DNA of 6,751 nt, taken from Ruminococcaceae bacterium UBA5397. GTDB lineage: Bacteria > Bacillota > Clostridia > Oscillospirales > Acutalibacteraceae. Made by a program: the position numbers and the translations under genes. Shown here piece by piece: positions 1 to 5,611 of this stretch. A model generated the notes under the pieces. That model did not search any database. It was not told the origin of the DNA and saw only the letters and a list, made by a program, of their open reading frames with translations. Numbering within the stretch: the stretch's first letter is position 1; the number at the start of each line of letters is the position of its first letter. The DNA lies in NCBI GenBank assembly GCA_002411615.1, contig DHOF01000076.1, forward strand, positions 1-6,751, written 5' to 3'.

Positions 1-135
1 TTCAGAAATCATCATAGACGGCCATCCATAAAGGCAGACAGCCGTTTCCAAAGGACTAAAATTGGAATCATAAAAATCGGTCCATCCTCTGGCTGTGTTC
101 GCATCCACAAAATAATTCCGTACCCTGTTTTCCAT
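1..135 (-). CDS. N-terminal fragment of an unrecognised protein, truncated by the left window edge
   Basis: Reading the minus strand from an ATG at 133-135 gives 45 open codons to the window edge, beginning MENRVRNYFVDANTARGW and ending in GWPSMMISE. A purine-rich GGGGGTG (141-147) lies 5 nt upstream of the ATG and serves as ribosome binding site. A candidate promoter is found at 188-216. The start VRNYF..ANTARG..DFYDSN resembles, from memory, the opening of some uncharacterised Firmicute ATP-binding proteins, in which a P-loop follows shortly afterwards. Here the equivalent place reads LYGWPSMMIS and has no GxxGxGK[ST], so I do not assign an ATPase function. There is no signal peptide in the visible part, so a cytoplasmic protein is likely. 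It has the same orientation as the dehydrogenase gene upstream, 105 nt away, but may have its own promoter. That the reading frame is coding is fairly likely; function is unknown. Confidence 0.6.
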   Translation of the reverse strand, partial: MENRVRNYFVDANTARGWTDFYDSNFSPLETAVCLYGWPSMMISE

Positions 136-187
136 GAGTGCACCCCCATAAAAGAATCTCTTTCAAAAAGTATGCGCTCAAAAAATG

Positions 188-216
188 ATTATGATTAAAT
201 TCCTTTGTTTTCTAAA
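188..216 (-). promoter_or_regulatory. Possible sigma-A promoter for the left-edge gene
   Basis: On the minus strand there is TTTAGA (211-216) as a poor -35, a 17-nt spacer, and CATAAT (188-193) as a good -10. The predicted transcript would start about 45 nt upstream of the ATG at 135. The -35 matches the consensus at only four of six positions and the region is A+T-rich, so a chance match is possible. The rest of the 136-240 gap holds only the ribosome binding site. I see no GC-rich terminator hairpin behind the dehydrogenase gene, so read-through from it is an alternative. Confidence 0.35.
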
Positions 217-240
217 AAGCTATCACACAAAAACTTTATT

Positions 241-1674
241 TTAATCTGCCTCTTTCAGGCTCTCTATCATATGACGAGCTGCCATCACTCCGGTAACGGA
301 CGCCTGCATCAGCCCGCGGGTAATCCCCGCGCCGTCGCCGATCGCATAAAGTCCCGGGAGCTGCGTCTGGAATTTCTGATCGACCGCTACTTTAGCGGAA
401 TAGAACTTGACTTCCACTCCATAAAGCAACGTATTTCTGCTGTAAAGGCCCGGCGCCAATTTATCAAGCGCCCGCAATGTCTCTACAATAGAAGTCAAAT
501 GACGATGCGGCAAAACAAAGGAAAGATCTCCCGGCACTGCATTTTTCAGTGTTGGAATCGTAGTGCTCTTCTGCAGCCGCGTTTCATCGGTACGGCGTCC
601 CAAAAGCAAATCTCCCAGCCGCTGTACCATAATTCCGCCGCCGGTAAGCATATTCCCCAACTGTGCGATATATCGGCCGTATTCAATCGGCTGATGGAAC
701 GGCTGCGTAAATTTTGTGGAAACAAGCAGTGCAAAATTCGTATTATTGCTGTGACGATCTTCATCCGCATAGGAATGTCCGTTTACAACTGCAATTCCTC
801 CGTTAGGACCGTCATAATGTTCTTCGCTGACAATTCCTCCCGGATTCATACAAAAAGTACGCACTTTATTCTCAAAAGTATCGGAATAATAAATCAATTT
901 TGCTTCATAAAGATTTTGCGTCAGGTGATCCATCACCGCGTTCGGCACTTCTACCCGCACTCCAATATCTACTTCGTTATTGGTAACTGACAACCCGGTT
1001 TCTTTGCTGATCCGATTCAGCCAGTCTGCACCGCCGCGGCCTGGAGCCGCCACAACACGCTTAGCCCTCACAAGTTCTCTTTTTCCATCTGGCCCTAAAA
1101 GATATGCTCCACAGGCACGGCCGTCTTCTACAAAGATGGTATCGGCAGTCGTATGCGCGCGGAACTCAAAATTCGGCTGTGCAGCCAAATAATCGTACAT
1201 GGCGCTGAGAACCTGAAAGCTGTATTCCGTTCCCATATGACGTACCGGGCAATGAATCAGCTGAATATTTTCTTTGCGGGCCTCATAGGCAATCTTATCG
1301 GCAAATTTGTTTCCTTCTCCAAACACTTTTTTGGGCGCACCGAATTTCAGATAGATTTCATCGCAGTAATGAATCATCTGCTCTGCTTCCTGTGCGCTCA
1401 TAAAATCTGTAATATGCCCGCCGACTTCCTCCGAAAGAGAAAGTTTGCCGTCTGAAAACGCACCCGCTCCTGCCCAGCCGTTCATAATATTGCAGGTCTT
1501 ACAATGCGCACATTGACCGCTGGTTCTCGCAGGACACGTTCTTTCTGCGATCGCGCTGCCGGAATCTATCACCAGGACTTTCTTTTCCGGTGCCAACCGA
1601 TTCATTTCCAAAGCGGTAAAAATTCCCGCAGGGCCAGCCCCAATCACTAATAAATCATAGTCAAACTGTTTCAT
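241..1674 (-). CDS. FAD-dependent dehydrogenase/oxidoreductase, COG2509 type, function unknown
   Basis: This is a cytoplasmic flavoprotein of 477 aa. The N-terminus has a Rossmann dinucleotide-binding fingerprint, YDLLVIGAGPAG (Gly12, Gly14, Gly17), followed at the end of the second strand by the acidic residue of VLVIDSG. A cysteine cluster (Cys47, Cys55, Cys58, Cys61) comes next and runs into GWAGAGAFSDGKL (about 66-78), a hallmark of the COG2509 group of uncharacterised FAD-dependent dehydrogenases. A GRGG segment lies near 212-215. The C-terminal FAD motif LYAIGDGAG (442-450) is followed by a helix (TRGLMQASVTGVMAA) that closes the flavin site. Length is normal for the family. The start was set at ATG 1672-1674: GGAGG (1680-1684) lies 5 nt upstream, and the protein begins right at the Rossmann strand. 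An in-frame ATG at 1758 lies upstream of the promoter (1708-1736) and can be discounted. The substrate is not known; the family is only distantly similar to other two-dinucleotide-binding-domain flavoproteins. Confidence 0.9.
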   Translation of the reverse strand: MKQFDYDLLVIGAGPAGIFTALEMNRLAPEKKVLVIDSGSAIAERTCPARTSGQCAHCKTCNIMNGWAGAGAFSDGKLSLSEEVGGHITDFMSAQEAEQMIHYCDEIYLKFGAPKKVFGEGNKFADKIAYEARKENIQLIHCPVRHMGTEYSFQVLSAMYDYLAAQPNFEFRAHTTADTIFVEDGRACGAYLLGPDGKRELVRAKRVVAAPGRGGADWLNRISKETGLSVTNNEVDIGVRVEVPNAVMDHLTQNLYEAKLIYYSDTFENKVRTFCMNPGGIVSEEHYDGPNGGIAVVNGHSYADEDRHSNNTNFALLVSTKFTQPFHQPIEYGRYIAQLGNMLTGGGIMVQRLGDLLLGRRTDETRLQKSTTIPTLKNAVPGDLSFVLPHRHLTSIVETLRALDKLAPGLYSRNTLLYGVEVKFYSAKVAVDQKFQTQLPGLYAIGDGAGITRGLMQASVTGVMAARHMIESLKEAD

Positions 1675-1707
1675 GATTTCCTCCAATATTTTGTCATAAA
1701 CCGATTT

Positions 1708-1736
1708 ATTGTATTTTATTTTACGAAAAAAGTCAA
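1708..1736 (-). promoter_or_regulatory. Sigma-A promoter of the FAD-dependent dehydrogenase gene
   Basis: The minus strand carries TTGACT (1731-1736), a 17-nt A+T-rich spacer and TACAAT (1708-1713). Each hexamer matches the sigma-A consensus at five of six positions, and the spacing is optimal. Transcription would start near 1700, giving a leader of about 25 nt that holds the GGAGG site. This placement is the main reason for choosing the start at 1674. Confidence 0.75.
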
Positions 1737-1745
1737 TCACAATTC

Positions 1746-1762
1746 TGTAACCTTCCATTACA
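1746..1762. promoter_or_regulatory. Possible operator: short inverted repeat between divergent promoters
   Basis: TGTAA (1746-1750) and TTACA (1758-1762) form an inverted repeat with a 7-nt centre, midway between the facing -35 boxes at 1731-1736 and 1778-1783. Dyads at such a place often bind a regulator that controls both promoters. The half-sites are short and A+T-rich and I cannot match them to a named regulator family, so this is only a candidate. Confidence 0.2.
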
Positions 1763-1777
1763 ATTACGATGAATTTA

Positions 1778-1807
1778 TTGACTTCCTTACTGCTACTTTA
1801 TTATGAT
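1778..1807 (+). promoter_or_regulatory. Sigma-A promoter of the lipoprotein gene
   Basis: The plus strand shows TTGACT (1778-1783), an 18-nt spacer and TATGAT (1802-1807), each hexamer matching consensus at five of six positions. The transcript would start around 1813-1815, about 28 nt before the ATG at 1842. Two in-frame ATG codons at 1803 and 1806 overlap the -10 box and so should not be in the message. Confidence 0.7.
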
Positions 1808-1841
1808 GAATTTTAGTAATCTCAAAAAGCGAGGTGACGAA

Positions 1842-2372
1842 ATGGGCAAACACAAGTGGATTCCAATCATATTATGTTGCGAATGCTTTTTGTTTTTTAT
1901 ACTGCAAATCTCCGGCTGCTCCGGACAAGCTCCTTATAAGGAACCTGTTTTCCCCTCTTCTATCGCTTCGGAACCGGAAACAGCGGAATCCTATCAAGAT
2001 GAACAGCTGCATTTTACTTTTCAAATTCCACTCTGCTGGGTCTCTCAAGATTCTCTTTATACACAGGAGACTATTTTTGACGAATCTTCTCAAAATGGAT
2101 ATACCTCGTTTTATTATGCCCATGATCCTTCTATTCCTCTTCTGCGGATTTTCTTAGAATCACAGAAATACAGCAATCATGAATTTTCGGCACAATTTTC
2201 GTCTTTCTGCAAAGGGCAAAATGTTTTCTTTCTTGGAGAAAACAACAACCGATACTATTACGCCGTGCTGCCCGAAAGCTGTTCTCTTCCAATCGGAAAA
2301 GAAGCTGACCTTTATAACAGTATGGCACTTTCTGAGAACGATGTAAAACGCAGATTTTCAATACAATCATAA
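1842..2372 (+). CDS. Predicted secreted lipoprotein of unknown function
   Basis: This 176-aa protein has a lipoprotein signal peptide: a basic start (MGKHKW), a hydrophobic stretch (about 7-22) and the lipobox ISGC, with Cys26 as the expected lipidation site. Mature protein would be anchored on the outer face of the membrane. A Ser/Pro/Glu-rich linker (about 30-50) leads into a single compact domain (about 51-176) rich in aromatic residues, starting with LHFTFQIPLCW and ending RRFSIQS. The domain resembles small beta-rich domains in other clostridial lipoproteins, but I cannot name a family. The start at 1842 follows an excellent GAGGTGA (1831-1837), whereas upstream in-frame ATGs fall in the promoter. 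Oddities: the hydrophobic core contains Cys12, Cys13, Cys15 and a charged Glu14. It is a single-gene unit, divergent from the dehydrogenase gene and convergent with pglX, ending 26 nt before the shared terminator. Confidence 0.8.
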   Translation: MGKHKWIPIILCCECFLFFILQISGCSGQAPYKEPVFPSSIASEPETAESYQDEQLHFTFQIPLCWVSQDSLYTQETIFDESSQNGYTSFYYAHDPSIPLLRIFLESQKYSNHEFSAQFSSFCKGQNVFFLGENNNRYYYAVLPESCSLPIGKEADLYNSMALSENDVKRRFSIQS

Positions 2373-2397
2373 TAGATAAAATTTCAGCGGCCAAATA

Positions 2398-2444
2398 AAA
2401 GAGCAGACTTTGTGAAGAAAAACTCCCACAAAAGTCTGCTCTTT
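2398..2444. terminator. Bidirectional intrinsic terminator between convergent genes
   Basis: AAAGAGCAGACTTT (2398-2411) pairs perfectly with AAAGTCTGCTCTTT (2431-2444). The stem extends by GTG/CAC (2412-2414 with 2427-2429) past a single bulged A, closing a 12-nt loop. On the plus strand the stem runs into TTTATTTCGTTT, and on the minus strand into TTTTATTT. It can therefore end both the lipoprotein transcript (stop at 2372) and the pglX transcript (stop at 2452). Confidence 0.9.
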
Positions 2445-2451
2445 ATTTCGT

Positions 2452-5400
2452 TTATGGGATCTTTCGCAAAACCTCTTGATATGACTCATAATTCTGAGGA
2501 ATTCCAAGGCTGCGATCAAAAGGAATTTCTGAAGAAAGAATCGATTTGGGTATCTCACTTTGAGAATCGCTCTCTGCAATTTTACAAAAAGCTTTCCAAA
2601 CCTCCCCATGATAATAAACAAACTCTTTTTCTCCGCTTTTTATCTGCCAATAAATTGGCCTTTTGTGATAAAGTCTGCAATGTTCTGCAAAAAACTTTTT
2701 TTGGAAATAGGTTTCTAACCCTTTTTCCGCTGTTCCATTTCCTAAAAAGGAAGCAGCAAAGGAAGCAGCAGTTTCTCCAAAACGTTTTTCGAGAAACTCT
2801 GAAAAAGCAGATGCAATTTTGCAGGGACTGCAAAAGGGGACAGGTTTCGCACGAAAATGGTCTTCTGTATAACGTCCAAATAACAGCCCTACAAAATAAG
2901 AAGCAAGCTCTTTGATTGCCTTTTCCGGTTCCGGCGATGCGATCGAAAGCGCTTTATTTTCCACCTCGACCGGCGCGCCGGTCTGATACAGATCCGCAAA
3001 ATGATGGTTGATCTTTTCTTCATTCTGCCGCAGTTCTTCTCTGCGACTTTCTATCTGCCGGCTCCAAATTTTCACAGCCTCCTGCAAAGTCGATGCACCT
3101 GTTTTCAGAAGCGGATTTCCATTAAAATTCCAACTGATTTCATGGTCATCCCAATCCGCTTTGCAAAGGTCAATGTTTCTTTGCACCAACCGCCAAATCT
3201 GTTCTTTTTCTGAACTTTCCAAAATTGGCAGAAGGGCAAGATTTCCCGCCTGATAATTAAGGGTCGGATTTAAAAAGCCCAAAATCTGAAATGCTGTCGA
3301 AGAGTTGAGAAAGCCTAAGCGATACAGCCGATCTTCTTTTGGCGGAAAAATCGAAGAGCCCGCAATATCAAAAACAAATCCTTTCGGATAATATCGTACT
3401 CCAAACGTGCTGGAACTGACAAATGACCAAGAAAGGCTGGGCTGAAAATAATTCTGCCGGCCAGGCATCGCCGCAGACTGTCCGCTTTTGACCCGATACG
3501 CACAAACATCTCGGCCGAAATCTGCAAAATCCACCACATAGCTCTGATTTCCATACCACTTTCGAAAGGCCCCGCCCTTATTATAAGGGAACCAGCGTTT
3601 TCCGCTCATTCGGCAGTCAGACTCATCTTCGCACCAGAAATCAATTTCCTCCGGCTCTACCTCATACCAAAATCTCAAAAAGCGCTGATTATTACAGGTA
3701 AAAAGTCCATTGCTGATCTGTGCAACTTTTCCGAGAGGCGCACCCTCCCGAAAGGCTCTGCCCACATTTCGATTGGCCCAATAGGCAAACGGCATTCCCG
3801 GGATCTCTCCAAAATCTTTTAAAGACGCCTCAAAACGGTCTTTGCTGTCCGGATGGAGGGAAGCATAAAGAACACGCTTTTTCTGCTCTTCCATGCCCCC
3901 CTTGTAATCAGTCAGGCGCAAATAAACTCCTGGGTATATTTCCTTTCGGTTCTGCAAAACAAAAGAACAAAGCGGAACAGTTGCTTCCTCAAAAGCAGAA
4001 TATTCCATTTGTATCAAAGAAGAAACACTTTTTTCCTGAATCAGAAACCGCCGCAGCGATTCATAGGATTTGATAAACATCCAGACAAACGGCGTCATGA
4101 ATGCGCAATAACCATCTTCTTTACAAAAATCAAAATCATGTACCATAAAGACCGCAAAAAGGTCATTATTATAATCCGGGAAATTTTTATCCACATAATT
4201 TCGAAGCGGCTTATCCATATGGTTAAGATAGGGCGGATTCGTGACAACGCACGCGTACTTTTGCCCCATGATCTCAGCTTGGCAAACAAGCGGCCACAAT
4301 TCCTGCAGGGCTTTCCGCTGTGCCTCCATATGGAACAAATTATCCGGATACTGTTCCCCGCGAATCACAAAAAAGCGAGATTTAAGTGCCTTCAGATCCA
4401 CCTTTGGAGCATTCAGAATCGAACCAAACTGATCGCCATAATAAAAAGCAGCCGCCAACTTCTGCAAATCATCATACAAAGCTTCATTTCCACCAGACGC
4501 ATAGTGAAGTGCCTCTTTGTCAATTTTGCGGCTGTGATGAATCGCCGCAAAGTGCAGGGTAACACCTTTCTGGAAAATATCCGGATCACAGGAACGGGCT
4601 TTCATTAAAAGTGCAAACGCCGTCAGTTCCCGGCTGCGCTCGTCAATATCCAAGCCATAAAGATTGTCCTGCAAAATTAGCGAAGCGGCACGTTTCGGTG
4701 AAACACCACATTCCGAATAAATTTTCAGCAAAAGTTCAAACGCATAGACGAGAATATGTCCACCGCCCATACAGGGATCCAGAATTTTTAAGTCTCTTGG
4801 TTCCATCGGAGCGCGCGGCGTTTTGGGCGCTTCTTTCGGAAGATCGAGATAATAGGGCATCTCTCTGCGCAGATGGCTCTCCGGATGTCCTTCCAGCCAG
4901 ACCCTGCCGAGAGAATTCTCAACCATATAGCGAACGACCCAATCCGTCGTAAAAAACTGCGTTGCCGCGGTCAAATTTTTCATTTTAACTTTGCCGGCAT
5001 AAAGGTCAATTGCTGCATTCTTTTCTTTTAGATGATAAGACTGATAAAGCCAGCCAATCAATTCTACCTGCCCCAGCCATTCTTCCTCAGGAAGGCCGTC
5101 ACACAAAGTTCGGACAACACCTTTCCGATAACTTAAGCTGAGAAGCAGATCCATCTCATCCGGCACTGGAAAATAATCCGGCATCTGAGAAGCAAGGGAA
5201 AAGCACGTCTTTTGAAATAGCTTGGTGAAAAGTGCATCCCGATCCAAGGTATCCTGGTGGGTTAGAAGCCAATGCGCTAAAAAATCCGGCTCCGTTGTAT
5301 CCGAATTTTGAGAAGACAGAACCCGATATGACAGATAACCGTTCACTTCCATATACCGAACCGCAATCAGTTCCCGAAAAAATCGATAAGCAGCTTTTTT

Positions 5401-5571
5401 GCAAAGTACCGAAGTTCCTTGCTGCTCTTCTTCTTTGAGAAGAATATCCCGCCGAAAAGCATCGTCCCCCGAAAGGCGGCAGGCATGAAGTGCAGAAAGA
5501 TTCTTTTGAACCATTTCTTCCAACTGCTGTCTAGCTTTCTGCGCTACTTCACGCACAGCACTCTTATCCAA
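2452..5571 (-). CDS. pglX: PglX-type adenine-specific DNA methyltransferase (BREX family), apparently orphan
   Basis: A 1039-aa cytoplasmic protein predicted to transfer a methyl group from S-adenosylmethionine to the N6 of adenine in DNA. Order of parts: a helical N-terminal region with the PglX signatures IGWLYQSYHLKEK (172-184) and AATQFFTTDWVVRYMVENSLG (202-222); SAM-binding motif I, DPCMGGGHIL (265-274); YGLDIDERS (305-313); catalytic motif IV, NPPY (445-448); then a target-recognition-like region with GLFTCNNQRFLRFWYEVEP (622-640), WFPYNKGGAFRKWYGNQ (660-676), SWSFVSSSTFGVRYYPKG (714-731) and LNPTLNYQAGN (767-777). Near the end come YFVGLLFGRYTED (892-904) and KRPIYW (970-975). All are characteristic of PglX. 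No PD-(D/E)xK or other nuclease motif is visible. Full-length PglX is usually about 1150-1250 aa; this one is shorter, mainly after KRPIYW. The start is TTG, chosen because MDKSAVREVAQKARQQL matches the usual PglX N-terminus. None of brxA, brxB, brxC, pglZ or brxL is in the window. Confidence 0.88.
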   Translation of the reverse strand: MDKSAVREVAQKARQQLEEMVQKNLSALHACRLSGDDAFRRDILLKEEEQQGTSVLCKKAAYRFFRELIAVRYMEVNGYLSYRVLSSQNSDTTEPDFLAHWLLTHQDTLDRDALFTKLFQKTCFSLASQMPDYFPVPDEMDLLLSLSYRKGVVRTLCDGLPEEEWLGQVELIGWLYQSYHLKEKNAAIDLYAGKVKMKNLTAATQFFTTDWVVRYMVENSLGRVWLEGHPESHLRREMPYYLDLPKEAPKTPRAPMEPRDLKILDPCMGGGHILVYAFELLLKIYSECGVSPKRAASLILQDNLYGLDIDERSRELTAFALLMKARSCDPDIFQKGVTLHFAAIHHSRKIDKEALHYASGGNEALYDDLQKLAAAFYYGDQFGSILNAPKVDLKALKSRFFVIRGEQYPDNLFHMEAQRKALQELWPLVCQAEIMGQKYACVVTNPPYLNHMDKPLRNYVDKNFPDYNNDLFAVFMVHDFDFCKEDGYCAFMTPFVWMFIKSYESLRRFLIQEKSVSSLIQMEYSAFEEATVPLCSFVLQNRKEIYPGVYLRLTDYKGGMEEQKKRVLYASLHPDSKDRFEASLKDFGEIPGMPFAYWANRNVGRAFREGAPLGKVAQISNGLFTCNNQRFLRFWYEVEPEEIDFWCEDESDCRMSGKRWFPYNKGGAFRKWYGNQSYVVDFADFGRDVCAYRVKSGQSAAMPGRQNYFQPSLSWSFVSSSTFGVRYYPKGFVFDIAGSSIFPPKEDRLYRLGFLNSSTAFQILGFLNPTLNYQAGNLALLPILESSEKEQIWRLVQRNIDLCKADWDDHEISWNFNGNPLLKTGASTLQEAVKIWSRQIESRREELRQNEEKINHHFADLYQTGAPVEVENKALSIASPEPEKAIKELASYFVGLLFGRYTEDHFRAKPVPFCSPCKIASAFSEFLEKRFGETAASFAASFLGNGTAEKGLETYFQKKFFAEHCRLYHKRPIYWQIKSGEKEFVYYHGEVWKAFCKIAESDSQSEIPKSILSSEIPFDRSLGIPQNYESYQEVLRKIP
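2746..2769 (-). repeat. Perfect 12-bp tandem duplication inside pglX
   Basis: The coding strand has GCTGCTTCCTTT twice in a row, encoding AASF-AASF (residues 935-942). The unit is a multiple of three, so gain or loss of a copy keeps the frame. It lies in the C-terminal region, between the FGRYTED and KRPIYW blocks. Confidence 0.9.
2968..2983. repeat. Perfect 16-bp GC-rich palindrome inside pglX
   Basis: GACCGGCGCGCCGGTC is its own reverse complement and contains GGCGCGCC. It encodes the Gln-Thr-Gly-Ala-Pro-Val part of a likely linker (about residues 863-868) and stands out from the A+T-richer surroundings. Whether it has any function is unknown. Confidence 0.9.
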
Positions 5572-5575
5572 GCTT

Positions 5576-5582
5576 CCACCTT
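5576..5582 (-). promoter_or_regulatory. Ribosome binding site that supports the TTG start of pglX
   Basis: AAGGTGG on the minus strand differs from AAGGAGG by one base and ends 4 nt before the TTG at 5569-5571. The spacing is slightly short. The next in-frame Met (residue 20, codon 5512-5514) would remove the conserved start of the protein, so TTG is preferred. An A7 run (5584-5590) lies just upstream, within the 40-nt gap behind the transporter gene. Confidence 0.65.
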
Positions 5583-5611
5583 CTTTTTTTGATACTCTAT
5601 CTGCTCAATGT

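Noticed and set aside
315..331. GC hairpin CGCGGG-TAATC-CCCGCG as a terminator
   Set aside because: It lies within the dehydrogenase coding sequence over conserved C-terminal codons and has no T-tract on either strand.
205..990. Plus-strand open frame opposite the FAD-dependent dehydrogenase
   Set aside because: It has no ribosome binding site or recognisable domain, and the opposite strand has a clear, complete flavoprotein; it is an antisense shadow.
2412..2915. Plus-strand open frame of 167 codons opposite the end of pglX
   Set aside because: It starts inside the terminator hairpin, has low-complexity Lys/Phe/Gln composition, and lies opposite conserved PglX codons.
3853..4608. Plus-strand open frame of 251 codons opposite the middle of pglX
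   Set aside because: It covers the complement of the catalytic NPPY region, has no ribosome site, and the composition is that of an antisense reading.
2452..5571. A complete BREX defence cluster or a type IIG restriction-modification enzyme
   Set aside because: No other BREX gene is present in the window, and the methyltransferase shows no nuclease motif; the flanking genes are of transport and metabolic types.
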